Assembly: GCA_032718865.1 (NCBI GenBank)
Contig: JALUTQ010000003.1
Coordinates: forward strand, 836,001 to 900,000
Source: Tilletia caries
Lineage: Eukaryota; Basidiomycota; Exobasidiomycetes; Tilletiales; Tilletiaceae
Length of the DNA: 64,000 bases
Direction: 5' to 3'
This document shows positions 45,601-59,200 of the stretch, piece by piece (the first letter of the stretch is position 1; each line of letters opens with the position of its first letter). The notes below the pieces were generated by a model that had not been told where the DNA came from, ran no database searches, and worked only from the letters and a program-made list of their open reading frames with translations. Made by a program: the position numbers and the translations under genes.

Positions 45601-47764
45601 TTTGTACTTCGGATGATTGATCGATCAGCGCTCTGTCAACAGTCGATCAAAACAGGAAAAGGGAGCTTGAACGTTCGGTCTTGGAGTGCACTACTCGCCA
45701 GCGCGAAAGTGAGAGCCGCGTCAACGACCTCTCCCGACGTGACCAGGCTCTCAAGGCAGAGCTTCAAAAGCTGGAACAAGAAAAAGTACGCAGTTTCCGA
45801 ACCATGATCATTCATGACGTCCACTTACATCGCACTCTGCTACTTACAGGCGACCCTTCAAGAAGAGTTGAAGGCTGCGAGTGCGGCAAGAACAAAGTAC
45901 GAGAAAGACAAACTCAAACTCAGTGCGTCTTTGCTTCCAGTATGTGCCGGCGCAATTCTCTCTAATCTGCGTTCCTTTTCCATCCTCCGCTGTTAGATAC
46001 CTCCAAGCGGCATCTTCAAGAGGCGATGAAACGGCCCTCAAGTGATGCTGAACGAGTCCACATTCGTTCGCGACTTCAAACGCTAGCGGAGGAAAGGGCA
46101 AACCTCGCGCAAGATATTAAGGTGAGTTTTTCAGGCCATCCCTGTTCTTAACTGCTTTCATGCTGACATGTTTTCGATGTCTCGACAGTCTCACATGCTT
46201 CTACAAAACAAGCTTCGCATGGATTACGACATCCATTTCTTGGATATCTTACAGCACGAAGCCAATCGCACTGCCCTTGCAGAACTCGTCAAGAACGCCT
46301 CGGAGCAGCTGGATCGTGCCAAAGATGCACTTTCGGAGGGTGAGAACTCGACTTTGACTGGCGATATGATCTTTCACAACCCCTAATTTCAGCGTGCCTC
46401 TCTCTCTCTCTCTCTGCAGTGCAAGAGGAAGAAAAGGGAAAGCGGAAATCGGCCAAATCGTTGCTGGCCAAGTATCAGGCGCTGTTAGATGATGCCGAGC
46501 CGGAGGTTACGGAGGTACTGAAGCAGTTTGAAGAACGCGAAGGGGTGAGTCCTGGGTCTTGCTTAATGACACAACTCAATCCCTGACCTCAAACCCCTTT
46601 TTAACCTCCATTCAAAGTATCATGAAGAGACAATCGACAGTCTTGAGAGTCAGCTGGAGTCTCAAAGAACTGCTCTCGAATTTGCTCACGGTATCAGCGA
46701 CGATGTCATTCAAGCTTACGAAGCTCGACAACGACAGGTGCGTTGTGTACATCTTGGTCCGAAGCGCCCATTATTGTACTGACTTTTCCTTTGCTCTGAC
46801 AGATTGCCAAGCACACTGATATCATCGAGCACCTGAAGACTCAAAAGCAAGAGATCGATGCGGAGATAAAGGAGATCAGAGTGAGCAACAGTTCCTTCGT
46901 CAATACTTCAGGATATATCTGAACTAGGCTGACTTTGTCACTCTCTTTCAGGACCACTGGGAGCCTGCTATCCGCTCCTTGGTGCAGGAGGTCAGCGCGA
47001 AATTCTCTGCCGCCTTTGATCGTGAGTTTCTCCCATTCGCCAGAAAGGAACATTGGTGTCTCTGACTAGCCAGCTCCTATATTTCAGGTATTGGATGTGC
47101 TGGCGAAATTCGTGTTGCCACGGACCGTGATTACGACAAGTGGGGCATCGAGATTCTCGTCAAATTCCGGGACACCGAAGAGCTGCAGCTGCTCACTGGT
47201 CAACGCCAATCCGGAGGAGTGAGTTTCTTCTGATTTTTCCGGATTCGTATCAAATGGTGATGGGTCAATTTGCTCAAACGTGCTGTTCACCTTCCCAGGA
47301 GCGGTCTCTCTCAACGATCATGTTCCTCATGGGTCTCACAGAGCTCGGGAAATCTCCGTTCTCGCTTGTGGACGAGATCAACCAAGGCATGGATCAGCGT
47401 GCTGAGAGAGCGGTGCACAACCAGATGGTTGACGTCACCTGTGGTCAACATGCCCGACAGTGAGTTCAGGTTGTTTCTGGGCTTTCTGAGAGTGACATAG
47501 CCTCTGACTTATACGTGACGACCTTCAGATACTTCCTCATCACACCGAAGCTGCTGAACCACCTCAGGTTCCACGAACGCATGAGAGTGCTCATCATCAA
47601 CAATGGCGAATGGCTGCCCCCGAAACTCAGCTGTGAGTACCTGACTGCATCTCTTCTCCTCTTTTCTTTCGTGTCGGAACTTGCTGCTGATACACGGCCT
47701 CAATCATGCAGTCAAATCCATTCTGAAAAACCATCGTACACAGGCTGCGACCTCCCAAGCCTGA
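42676..47764 (+). CDS. SMC5: SMC5, Smc5/6 complex ATPase
   Basis: Core subunit of the Smc5/6 complex for recombination repair and replication restart. The acidic N-terminal tail (LDLDEDEDEDEDGED) precedes the Walker A motif GPNGTGKSTIVCAIALGLGW and CFRSSFLPQDKVADFAR. Long coiled coils follow (for example EVDNLKQRQEVLERDVQRFK). The hinge region runs about 44760-45570 (DTPAYRAVMWLRENQQLFSG, VENRSDYDIFTREL-like). The C-terminal ATPase half has GQRQSGGERSLSTIMFLMGL (signature) and FSLVDEINQGMD (Walker B, shared by Smc5 proteins), ending SILKNHRTQAATSQA. About twenty short introns, more than any neighbour. Roughly 1,100 residues. All catalytic motifs are intact. Confidence 0.95.
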
Positions 47765-48282
47765 AAGGCCCGAATTTAGATGTCCTCGTCCATGAAAGAA
47801 GTGGGCCGCGCCGAGGTCATTCACAGTCAGTGAACGCTTCCACTGTAATCGAGTTTGTTCCTTCCCTCTTTGCCTTCCTCTTCGGTCCTTTTGTTGTTTG
47901 GTTTAACCTACACCCTTTGCGAATGCTATGCCAATTCTGCTATTGGGCGCTCCAGAGTTCTAACGAGTTGCGAAGTTAAGGCTGGAAGCCTGGAAGCAGT
48001 CTGAGCCCGTCCAAAACGGCAGCAGAACGGCAATGACTTTTTTCCCACGCCACGTCTTTTGTAACACCGTCTTGAACGAGACGTTGAAATGGCATCGTTC
48101 GCGCGAGTCATCAATGCTCGCTTCGTTCAGGCGATTCATGCAATCCTTTCCTGCTGCATACTACATCAAACTCCATTCCGTTCTCCCTCAGCCAGTCCCT
48201 GCCTCTTCTCATCCCAACCTCTGCCGGCCCTGAGCGGCAACCACGAGCCTCAAAGCCATCAAGCAGCAGACCACCCCTGAAA
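47765..48282. other. Intergenic, SMC5 to unknown gene
   Basis: 518 bp with no gene seen; ordinary 3' flank and promoter sequence. Confidence 0.45.
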
Positions 48283-50881
48283 ATGTCGTCAAGGGGCACG
48301 AAGCGTGCACAGCAGGCCAAAAAATCCAAGCAGAAGACAGTCCGCCTATCATCAGCCACAGAGACCAACGTGTCGAGAGAACATCCGAGGCAGCCAAGGA
48401 CAGAAGCGCCTCATTCCGCCCAGGATCAGAGCAGGTCATTCCCCAGGACTCTTGCTGATATCTTCACGGCGACTCCGCTCACCAAGGCTCAGCGCTCGAA
48501 GCTGTTCAAAGATGAGGTCAAGATCATCGAAACGTTACGAAGTTGCCACGGCGTGGAACAAACCCACGGGTCGCGCAAATGCTTCTATTCGCCCCTTCTG
48601 CGCGCATGCCATGCCCTTGCCGACCTCTTCCTTCAACTGACTCAACCACCACGCCCAGATTGGAATTCAGACACACGAGTTTGTGCATACTCGACCATGA
48701 GGGTATCACTCTTTTCTGTACGGCAAATAATGGACCACCTCGATGTGGGGAGACCCGTCACCATGACGAAGCACGAATCGAGCGCGTTAGAAGCCACAAC
48801 CTTTGGAGGGGTATTGATACTTTTGGGCTGGTGAGTGATTCTATCCGGATGTCCACATGGTACATGAGCCTGAACCTCTTTGATCATCGACTCGCAGCGT
48901 CGCGGAGACCTTCACAGACGACCTACAGGCATTTCAGGCTCGAGAAAACCACAACTCCGCCATTTTCCTCAACGATTTGGACGCTACTTCTAATCTTCGC
49001 TGCAAGCAGCTAGACGCCTGCATGCTTGCGTTACAGCCTGTAAGCCGATCTCGTTCATCTTGCTTGGGATTACATGCAGCTAACTGCATTCCGTCCTCCT
49101 ACACTGTCTTTACTCTTTAGCTCAATCACGGCAATTCCAGCCTCGTTTCGCTTCTGCAAGGCACTGTCGGGCAGCTCTTTTTCCAGCGTCTGCATTTCTT
49201 GACGCAAGAGTTCCGGGACTCCTGCCAGCACGCGCACCTCGACTGCCCTCCGGCGTTCATCATCCGAGCCCTCTTTCATGTCATCACCCCTGGGGTGCAG
49301 GAAGGCGGCTATCCTCGCGAAAAGACAGGCGCCCCGGCGCGTCGCTTCACGGGTGTGGGCTTGGACATGGGCGCAGAGCTTGACTCCGACTTTTTGTTGA
49401 TCCAACAGTTCGTGCTGGACCATCATTATCCTATAATGAACGTGGCTCTACTTGGAGAGGTTGCGATGCGGCTGCAAGAACGACCTGTCCTATGCCGCGA
49501 TCTCGGCACGCTTTGGATTGGCCTGTTGCAAGAGCTATCCAATCGATCCAACTCCTCGAATATGCTGGCCGACGCACAATCTGGCAAGCTGTCGGCTGAG
49601 GATTATGTCCTGGCGTTCGCTGCTGCTTCTCTCGATTTCACAAACATCGTGGAAATCGGTAAAGTCGAGGGACTGTGTCATGATCACACCCATCTCTTCG
49701 ATGACGATTCGAGCTACGGTGCGAGGAACGACGGTCTGCGCGAAGCGGCCGAACGACGTATATTCGTTCTCGCGACCAATCGGGCTCTGCAGGCTCTGGA
49801 ACGTCTCGGAACCCTCACGAACAAAGATCCACAGCACCCTGCTTGTAGAATCTATGCGTGCCTTAAGCTTCAGTTGGGAACGCTTGAAGGCAATCTCGAC
49901 CATATTCAACATTCGATCGAGCGTCTTCATCTCTTGGCCGCCCATAATCCAAGCTTGCCAGATCCATCTAAGTTCGAGACTCCGCTCCAACTCCTCATCG
50001 AGGCTTATTGGAAGCACGCTGAGGCTTCGATCTCATTTATCGCGAGCGCAGGTGAGTAGTACTCGCCTTTGGAGCATGGCGGAAGTACATATCCCTCTGA
50101 CACTATACTGCTCACACGTCGGCCAGGATCACTCCGGGCGAAGAAAGAGCGAGCAGTGATGTGCTCAGGATTGCATTCCATTCGCAAAAGCTTGAAGCTT
50201 CTTCGGATTGTGACGACCAAAGACCCTACCAACATTGCAATGCGGGAGAAGTACGGCCAAATCTTACGGAGCGCGTGCACATGCTGGGTTTTGGCAGGCG
50301 AGTTTGGCGATCCGCCGGCGGGATGGAGAAACGAGGCGATTCGGGTCCTGTCCGCGGCATTCGAAGTATTCCTCGCCCTTTACACCGACGCAAGTCGCAT
50401 TCGCAACGGTACGGCGAAGGAAGACGATGCCAGTGGCTTCGATGGATCTACATCTGGCTCTGCCGAAGGATTCGACGTTGCGCACTCGAGAGGAGGAATC
50501 CCAAAATATACGAGGGACAGTGCCACACTGTCCGCAACAGAGTATATGTTCGAATCTGTTCGAGTCGGAGGCGTCCTGATCGAAGTTCTCGAAGGCGCGG
50601 TTTGCCTGGATCCAACCGACTGCAGCATTAATGCCCGCTTTACAGACCTCGCGCACTTCCTCTCTTCACCGGAGAGCTCGCCAGATTCGACCCACCACCT
50701 TGCGGCAGGCTTGACGGCGATCAAAACCTTCAGAAAGCTGTTGGCTTCCATCAAGAAGATACATTCGAAACTACTGTTGCTTGCCGGACGGAACCCTTCC
50801 TTTCAAGATGCAGTCTCGAACTCGGCTTGGATTGCTTCCCAGCTGCTGCGTCGCTGCCACCTTGAACGTCTTCACCCTTAA
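48283..50881 (+). CDS. Unrecognised helical protein, 791 residues
   Basis: Four exons join in phase: 48283-48830, 48898-49039, 49121-50051 and 50127-50881 (2,376 nt). The N-terminus is basic (SSRGTKRAQQAKKSKQKT), fitting a nuclear localisation signal. The rest is predicted helical by eye, with repeated Leu/Ala patterns such as YACLKLQLGTLEGNLDHI and SIRKSLKLLRIVTTKDPTN, reminiscent of TPR-like helix pairs. A Ser/Asp/Gly linker (DDASGFDGSTSGSAEG) lies near residue 650. No catalytic motif, signal peptide or membrane segment. It follows SMC5 in the same direction, which is not evidence of shared function in fungi. I do not recognise the family; a TPR-like regulatory protein is one possibility. 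Confidence 0.8.
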
Positions 50882-51072
50882 CGAGTTCCACACCACTCAT
50901 TGCCTCTCTCTCTCGCATCATCGCATCATCCTCAATCCTTTTCCTCTCTGCGATTTTATGTACTGCCGTTCATGCTGCGTACCTGTGTGTCAGACTGTGC
51001 GAAATTCAAAGTTGTGTACAAAGAAATTGCAAGCGCAAATAAGCACACCTGATTTCTGAAGGTGTCTCAGTA

Positions 51073-54000
51073 CTAAGGGATGTGGCCGGATTGCCACGTG
51101 CTATGAGCTCGCGAATGCGGTGAATCAACGGCAGGCGGAGGATCATACGCCATTTCGAGGATGGTCGCTGTTCCACAGAGCCTCCGCGTAAGCTCGAGCA
51201 CATGCTCTAGCTCTGAGACGATCTGTTCCAATAGACTGTGCTCCGCCAGGGCAAAGAAGTGGGCTAGCTTTGGAGGCGCTGCATAGCGCCGCGCGTTGTG
51301 CTGGATCGCGGATTGCAGCAAATTGTGCGTGTTGGATGGCGTCGGCCCTATCGAGGCGCGAGCTGGTGTCGACACACCCTCCGGCGTATGATTTGTTGGC
51401 GAACGCGAGCGCGAGACTCGTTCGGAATTCGAGTGTTGTCTTCTCCAGCCTGGCCGACGACCGTAGAGACTGCGCAGTGCATGGAATGCGTCGGGCGTTG
51501 AAGTACCCGCGGTTGCTGCGCCGCGTGAGTCGTGTTGAGAAAGTTGTTCGTGGAGCGACGTGGTCAGCTCTTCGAGCGCCACCCGGGCGGAGGGTAGAAA
51601 TTGAGGCAAAGGAGTCCGATTCCGAACGGATGCACCGACGGCAAAGAATGAAATAAGGATGGCAGAGATCTGGCGGCAAGCGATGTTCGGTCTGTCAGCT
51701 TAGCGAGCATGTGCGGTTCGATGACTTCTTATGTCAGCTCACCAACTCTGTCCTATTTTCGAGTACGTTCAGCACCAGATGCGCGTGAAGCTTCCCCTTC
51801 ATCGCGTGTTCGCGACAAAGCCGTAGGCCCACGAGCAAATCCGCAATTCTTGCGAGGTGATTGATGATCTTGCCAAGTAGCACGGTCGGCTTCGGCGCCA
51901 AGCTCACCTCCAATGACATGAGAGCAATAAGCGACCGAGACTGCGCCAGCGTCTTGAGAATACTGCGTTCCAGTCGCTCAAATGCTTTGCGAGTATGACG
52001 GGTTGTGACCTGGTCGGTATTGAGCATTTGACGACTCAGCGAAAGATAAAGTCGCTGGAGTCGCCCCGTCGCTCGGGCAATGTGAAGTACCAGCTACAGG
52101 ATCAGCAACGAGTCAGCCAAGTCATTAGTGAGCGTGCACAACCTCCTCAACTCGACCTCACCTGAACCCTGGCATGAAACGGCCATAACAACAGGTTGAT
52201 AAGGAGCGCAAAAATGATCCCGATCACAACCATGTACCCACGTTCCCAGGCGAGGATGGCCACGCTGGATGGTATCTGCTGGAAATATGGGATCAATGCT
52301 ATGATCGGGAACGTGAGAGCAAAGACGACACCGATGCTGCATATAAGGCAGAAGAGAGGTTAAATACCGGTGCTCTCAGTGAAAAGTATGCACCATTGCA
52401 CTCACCCTTGTGCCGTCGTTTCGAGCATCATATACGCCGCGAAGAGCTCAGCGAGAATGATGAAGAAAGCAAGACCGAACGCATTCTGTCCACATATGAG
52501 CCAGATCACATAACCGTACACGGCACCTGCAACCGTACCGATCATTCGAAATGTCGCCACTCGTACTGTCGCGCCCGTGCTCGTCTCCAGACACCAGACG
52601 TACGAAATCAGTGCCCCTATCAAGCGCGAAAATCATGGTCAGCTTGGCCACATGCCTTTCACCGAACCGGAGGCATGGTCTTTTACTCACATTGTCCACG
52701 CTCTCCGTACCACCATTTGCGAGCATTGTTGCCAGGAAGCCAAGCAGGCAAGCTGAGTATCAGGCAGCCGATAGAGAGCTTCAGCCCGAACCGAACATGA
52801 CGACTCTCTTTGAAGTTTCTCAACGCGTTGGACACTCGAACCCGATAGATGATGGCCGTTTTCGTTCTCCAAAGCCGTAGTAGCATGAAGGGTGCTTTTC
52901 GTATTCTTTGCCACTTCGATATCACCACGGGCGCACGAGCGGCCTCCGTATCAGAAGGTGAGGTGCTTCGTGATGTGTCTGCGATTGTGTGGTCCGCCTC
53001 CGCGAATATGTTGAATCTTGAGCGTTCAGATTTGAGTCCCTTTCCGGCGTCCCGAAGACCTCTTTTCCTGTCCTTATCCGCTTCTTTTTCGTTGAGCTCC
53101 GCTTCGGCCACTTCTGTCCTTGACTTGCCTTCGTCTTCGTCGAAAGGGTCTTCGTTCTCGAGACCGTATTTCTCCGCCCGCATCGACCCCAGGATGTCAT
53201 TGAGCGTGCCTGGACCTGCTCTGTTGGCCCAACGGCGCCAGCTCCCTGCACTCGTCGAAAGCTGGGAGCCATGCTCAATCGTCCATGGCCACTGGATCTT
53301 TCGTTTGAGGCTGCCGTCCCAGAGCCGAAGTAGGTTCTGAGTCGTTACGAGAGCATGGAGACACGCCTGCGCAATCTCGATCAGGCAAAGGATGAGACAG
53401 GCGGCTGCATACATGCGGTTGTTCTGGAAAGTGTGAGGCGGTGTCTGTTGCGCATCCTTGTCCCTTGACTCCTCAGCGGCTGTTGACACAGACCGAGAGT
53501 GTCCGTTCACCTCAACGTTGGGCAAAGATCGAGGGTTTACTGTTGATGCCGGTGGTTGAAGCTGTGGTGTTGCAACATCTAAGACAGTTTGTAGGTCGTG
53601 CTTAAGTCGATCGACGGCAGCGGTGAGATTGTGACGCTGCTGCAAGACTGCTCGATGAGCCAGCGACTGATCGACCTTGACGTCGCCCTCCAAAATAGAC
53701 TCGAGTAAGTGAGGTTGGCCGACGGCAACAAGGGCAGCGCTGAAACTCGCTTGGCGACCCGTTGCGAGGAGGACGCAAACCCGGATTAGGGACAAAGATT
53801 GCTTCGTCTCAACGGCTAGCGTTCGTACGGGACCCTCAAGATCTGAAAGGCTGCCAGCAGAAGCTGAAGTATGCTCTTGATCCACTTCGACCTCGATGCC
53901 GCTCGCAATCCACCCGCGAGTTTGTTGCAACGCTTTGACAAACGGCCCGTACGCTGACACGGGTATTCGCACCAAGGCAATTTCCGCCGTTGCCGCTTCG

Positions 54001-54976
54001 AAGCTAGGTGCCAGCCGTGTGACAGCCGTCGTGAACTGGGCCCTCAGAGCCACGATGTCTTGTTTTGCCTGGCGACTGCGCTCGTTGGAAAAGAACAGCA
54101 CTGCGGAATCGTCGACGAGCTTGCCGAGTAGACCAATGGTGTTGAGCAGATCATCCGTAAAGACACTATGACCGGTTCGCGGGAAGATTAGGAGGTTTGC
54201 GAGGATGCCGACCCCGGCGCTGAGCAGACTTGGGTAAAAGAATTCGGAGAAGATTTTGTAGCCGATAGAGTGCTCGGCCGATCCTCTTGTGATGATCCAA
54301 GAGAGATTGAAGAGGCATATCCGTGAAAAATTCTGTCAAGTGTGAGGCAGCCAATGTCAGACTCCAGTCGTGTAGAAGCAAGCGGTATGCAGTCCCACCT
54401 TGAACCTAGGAACTGCAGAGGAAAGCAGGCCATTAAGGAAGGCGAAGACGAGGAGGGCGCATGCGGCGAATGCTCTTGCATCACTGGAGACATAAGGGGT
54501 GAACGCGAGGATGCTCCGGTCGAACTGCTGGTCCCCATCGATCCAAATTCCACACGCCACACAAAGCAGACCGATGCTGCATCCGACCGCCGATCCGAGC
54601 AGACCCAGGAGCGACGACTGTATGTTCTCTCCTATCGTCAGAGGTGACGGGAAGAAGAAGAGACTGTCGAGAGAGAAAAGAAATAAGGACGGAAAGTCAA
54701 AACAGCATGCGGGAGAGTTGCGACTTACTGGAGGTGAAAGAATACCAGGAAGGCAAACGGACCAGTCCAGTCCGAGACGGCTCGAACGAGGACAAGGACA
54801 GACAGCAAGAAGCTGGCGAAGACCGCGGGTAGAGCGAGTCGCAAGTGCGTCCATATCGTATGCCTGATCGCCACGGTTCGATCCAAAAGAGGGGAGCATA
54901 CATGGGATTTCCGCTTGCCACTGGCGATCTCGTCCCCGCCTGGCTGAAGCACGGCACCTTCTTCGCTGGCTTGCAT
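51073..54976 (-). CDS. FUSC/DUF2421-type membrane protein (fungal ArAE-like)
   Basis: Large membrane protein of the fusaric-acid-resistance/aromatic-acid exporter-like group, related to yeast Bre4. The start MQASEEGAVLQPGGDE leads into HTIWTHLRLALPAVFASFLL and a first membrane bundle (SLLGLLGSAVGCSIGLLCV, AFAACALLVFAFLNGLLSSA). A long cytosolic region follows, including the acidic and charged span ENEDPFDEDEGKSRTEVAEA. A second bundle has LKLSIGCLILSLPAWL, FRMIGTVAGAVYGYVIWLIC and GYMVVIGIIFALLINLLLWP. The C-terminal cytosolic tail carries PPKLAHFFALAEHSLLEQIV. Two sets of about six membrane spans is the usual layout. A transport role is inferred from the family; the substrate is unknown. Introns are short and phases are consistent where checked. 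Confidence 0.82.
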
Positions 54977-55271
54977 GGCGAAACGACCTGCACCTTCTCG
55001 ACCGAATCAGGGTGCTCTCTCTGTCTGTCTGCCTTGTCTGTCGTCTATTGAAGCATTGTGGTATGTTGATGGTGGAAGCGGTGATGGAAATCATCAGGAA
55101 GGATCTGAGGGTTAGGGTTACACTGAAACTCATAAGAATTTCTGAGCACTTACCCTCATCTTCCAGTCATCGTCAACGTCACTATACTCTCTCGAGACGA
55201 CGACAAGGAGTCCTGATTTCGACAGGGAAGAGGCTGTCGCTTGCTGTGCCCGTCCTTTCTCAGATGATTCG

Positions 55272-56036
55272 ATGCCAGCAGCCTCGTCCTCTCGAGCTTC
55301 GTCTTCAACACCCTCTTCTCACAGCAAATCTTTCCGCCCCTCAAAGACCGGCCCCTCCGCTCCTACACCTCCCTCTTGGACACTCGACGAGCATGTCCTG
55401 CATCTCACAGCCCTTTTGAACGCTCATCCCGCGGCGGAAGAGCTTCATTCGACTTGGGAAGGATACGCGACCGCGCCGATGAGTCAGGGGAGCAGGCCAC
55501 TCGCGCTCGGTCTGAAGGATTACAAGGCGGCCCTGGACTCCGGACGGAGAATCAGCGGCAACAATGGCAAGAATGATTCACGACAAGGCACAAGCTTGAA
55601 TCGCTCGGGACTCCCGCTCTGGGTCGTCGTCCGTATGCTGAAAGCCTCCTGGCATGCCGAAGGAAGTTGGCCCCTTATCGGCGCCGACGCATCGGAGAAG
55701 GATACCCAATTAAGCCTTCCAACGAATCCTCAACGAAGTATTGGGACGTCGGTGGCAACGTCGACGCCGCACCCGCCGTCGTCGACAACAACGATGAAGA
55801 TTCCTCGATCCGTGCATCCCACTGCTCTACTTCTAAAAGGAAAGGCCCCACTCGTGACGACAATGACGCCAGAGCCAGGCCCTCCCGCCCGACCTGATCC
55901 ATCGCCAGATGAAGTCGCCCAAGCCTACCGTGCACGAGGTATCCTTGTCGCAGATCCTCCAGTCTTGATCCCAAGCGACGACGAGGGCGAAGAGGCGCCC
56001 ACAGGAGGAGAGGCAATCGACGACGACAGTGCATAA
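55272..56036 (+). CDS. Unrecognised low-complexity protein, 254 residues
   Basis: Single open exon starting MPAASSSRASSSTPSSHSKS and ending EEAPTGGEAIDDDSA. It has a Ser/Pro-rich N-terminus, a more ordered middle (WTLDEHVLHLTALLNAHPAA, SGLPLWVVVRMLKASWHAEG), and a Pro-rich then acidic C-terminus (VLIPSDDEGEEAP). No domain is recognised. Its promoter is shared with the divergent FUSC-type gene (295 bp apart). The ordered middle and stable frame argue for a real gene, probably rapidly evolving and disordered. Confidence 0.6.
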   Translation: MPAASSSRASSSTPSSHSKSFRPSKTGPSAPTPPSWTLDEHVLHLTALLNAHPAAEELHSTWEGYATAPMSQGSRPLALGLKDYKAALDSGRRISGNNGKNDSRQGTSLNRSGLPLWVVVRMLKASWHAEGSWPLIGADASEKDTQLSLPTNPQRSIGTSVATSTPHPPSSTTTMKIPRSVHPTALLLKGKAPLVTTMTPEPGPPARPDPSPDEVAQAYRARGILVADPPVLIPSDDEGEEAPTGGEAIDDDSA

Positions 56037-56290
56037 GGGGCAGACTTTTGACCTCATTGTTTATGCAAAGCTTGCATGCAACAGAGATTCATTGGGATTC
56101 CCTCGAGGTAGTCGATGATAATACAAGTGAGAAGAGTAGCAAGATGACTGAGTAGATGCTGCGGCAGATGCAGGGAGAGATTCGAAGTAAGAGACGGGAG
56201 GAAGCCGAGTAGGCGACCATGATTAACGAAGTTGAGGTGAGATGCGGAAAATCGTCTGTTGGTGTTGGTAGCACCAAGGACTCGAATGTC

Positions 56291-59200
56291 TCAATGCTCG
56301 TGCTCGTTGGGTTCAAAGTATTCTCTGAACTGAGCCTCGTGTGGGATAAGCGACTGCGAGCTGAGCGTGGAGTGGACGTGCATGAACAGCAGTGGGAAGC
56401 GACGGGTGAAGTACGCAAGGAAACCGCCCGGTAGTGGACCGAGCAGCTTCTTGAGGTGCGGACTGAGGTCCTGGTAGTGATGTTTCTGAACGTAAATCGT
56501 GTCCAAAGGATTCAAAAGTCAGGAGCAAAGTCGAGAGAAAGAGATAAAAAGAAGTTCCAATGACTCACCTTATTTCTCAAGGCCCGTAACAGATCCTGCA
56601 CGCTCCTTGAATCGTACTTGCGAAACTTGCCCAAGTCATCCACAAACGCCCGATCGACCTTCTTGTACCACTCCCCGCCCAGCACCGTCACCGACTGCGC
56701 CTCAAGCGCCACGAGCGGAGCCGCAGGCGGGTCCCGCTCCATGATCTCAAACCGATCACTCGCCTCTTGCAAGAAGTTGAGCCGCTTGCCTGCGTCCCAG
56801 AAGTACGGATGGGACAGCACGTCTGACGCCGAAGGTCGTTCGCGAGGTTCGACGGCAATCATGGTGTTGATCAGGTGTTGAGCTTCGACGCCTTCCTCCC
56901 CGAGACCGTCCAGACGCGATAGGTTCTTGCAATTCCGGATTATGTTCATCTCACGCTCGAACCGACTTCCAAACGGATGCTCTCCGTTGGCAAGGACGTA
57001 GCTGATTCGGAGTCATAATGAAAGCCCCAACGGTCAGCAAACGCCCTCAATCAATCACATCAGCCAAGGAGGTTTCACTCACTACGCCACGCAACCAAGC
57101 GCAAAGATGTCAACAGCCCGCGTCAATCGTTTCCTCTCCTCCGCCGGCCCACGCTCCCTCGTCCCATCTGAAGCAACCCCAATCGAACTCTGCTCGCTCT
57201 CCGAGCCCCCACCGTTATCCAACTGGACATCACCCCTCAAGATTTCAGGTGCACGCCATCCCACGGTACCACCTGGATTGTTCACCGTCTGACTGAAACT
57301 CGATTGTGCTAGGCCGTCGAGTCGCTTGGACAGGCCAAAGTCGGAGAGGAGCATCTTGAGCCGCTTGCTGTTGGGCATCACTGCTACAAGAATGTTTTGT
57401 GGTTTGATGTCACGATGTACGACTAGATGAAAGTGACGTCGTAAGTACACCAGCTTCTTGATTCGAGAAGACAGCATGGAATACTCACTATGCAAAGAAT
57501 GCAGATGTCGCACGCCAGAAGCGATCTGCTGCAACGCCCGCTTCGGCTCCAGGATATTGTACAAATCCCGGAACTCGTTCGGCTTATCGATAACGTCCGC
57601 CAAGCTGGCCGGGCAGAGCTCGAGGGCTATGTACAAGAACGAGCCGGTGAGTTCCTTGTAGAAATATCGAATGACATTGGGACTGCGTCATCCGCGGCAG
57701 AATAAGGGAGAGGGGAGGCCGGGGTCAGAGTCTTCTCAATACTCCTGGTAGTGACGGGCTGAGTCACTCACTGATTGTCCGCGCTTTCCAGTAATGACAC
57801 CTCCTTGCTAGCCACATTGACAAAGTCCCGCAACAGTCGCTTGACAGCGACAGCGCGGCCTTGGAACGTCCCCTTAAACACGACCGTTCCCGAACTTCCG
57901 TATCCTGTACGAGGAGCAGGACAAACGAAGAAGAAAAGAAAAATAAAGGTCAGCCTATCTGTCGCTGCAGAGCATCGTTTCGAGCGGAGGGCAGCCTGCA
58001 CTCACCAAGAACCTCGTCCGAGATCGTCAACCCCGAACTCTTGGACACCACCTGCCGCCCAGCAGATCCCGAGTTCCCTATCCCTATCCCTATCCCCATC
58101 CCAATCTCCTCACTCCTCCCGTCCCCATTTCCACCACCACCACCACTGCCAGGCCCACGCATACTGCCAGGAGTCGACGCCAGCGCCGCCATCTTAGCCA
58201 ACTGCTCCTCGGCCGACTGCGAATCAGGCCCAGCCTGGAGCCACCCGCCGTCAAGTAGCGCAGTGGTGGTGGGCGAGTACGGGCCCGGGTACGTCCCAAA
58301 CACGTCCGCGCCTGCAACCGCGCCTGCGCCCAATGTCGATGCGGATGCCAACCCCGTCGCAGTCAACCGGTTGGGGGGTAACTTGACGCCCGTCGCGTCC
58401 TGCTCAAGGAAGCGAACGCCGTTCGATTTCCGATCGGAGGTTTGCTTGAGCAAAAGAGCACCGCCTTTCTTCCCGCCGCCCCCACTCGCGCCTGCGCCTG
58501 CACTACCCGGTGGGGACGGTCTCCCATTCACCAGCATAGCCGGCGGCGGACTTCCCTCTCCCGTATCGTCCTCATCACCTTCTTCGTCCTCCCCCTCGCC
58601 GGCATCTAACCCAGCCGCCGCCGCCCGCGCCGCCACTTTCGCAGCCAACGCCGCACCAGCACGCTTACCCCTTCTCCTCCGCTTCCCTCCTCCTCCGCCC
58701 GGTCCCGATTTACCATTGGGCGTGGCTCCACCCCCAGCCGAAGACGTCGGTCTCCCACTATCCGCCAGGTTCGAATGCCCATTGGCGGACGAAGAGCCCG
58801 CTCCGTTCTGCTGCTGCTGCTGCTGCTGTTGCTGCTCAATAAACGCCGCAAGCGTATTAACGTCCGTCGCCTGAGCCAATCGCTGGAACTCCTCCTTCTT
58901 CTTCGAAAGCTCCGCCGCAACCGCCTCGTCCTCCTCTGCCATTCGTCTCGCTCGCTCCATCTCCTCCAGGGTGATCGGAGTCGCAGGTAACGGCTTCTCC
59001 TTGAGCTGAGGCGTCGCTGTGACCGAAGAAGGAGAGGCGAAAGCTTGAGGGGGAGTCTCAGGTTCAGGCATGACAAGGACAGGCAAGCCCGTCTTTGGGT
59101 TGATAACCATCTGCAACCCCGCCTGTTCCTCCGTCATGTACGGCGCGTCCTGGTCACAGAGCGTGACGACCTCTGCGAGCTGGTTGGACCGTTCTTCGTT

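Noticed and set aside
55109..55120. GGGTTAGGGTTA resembling telomere repeat
   Set aside because: Only two units in an ordinary promoter; no array, no chromosome end.
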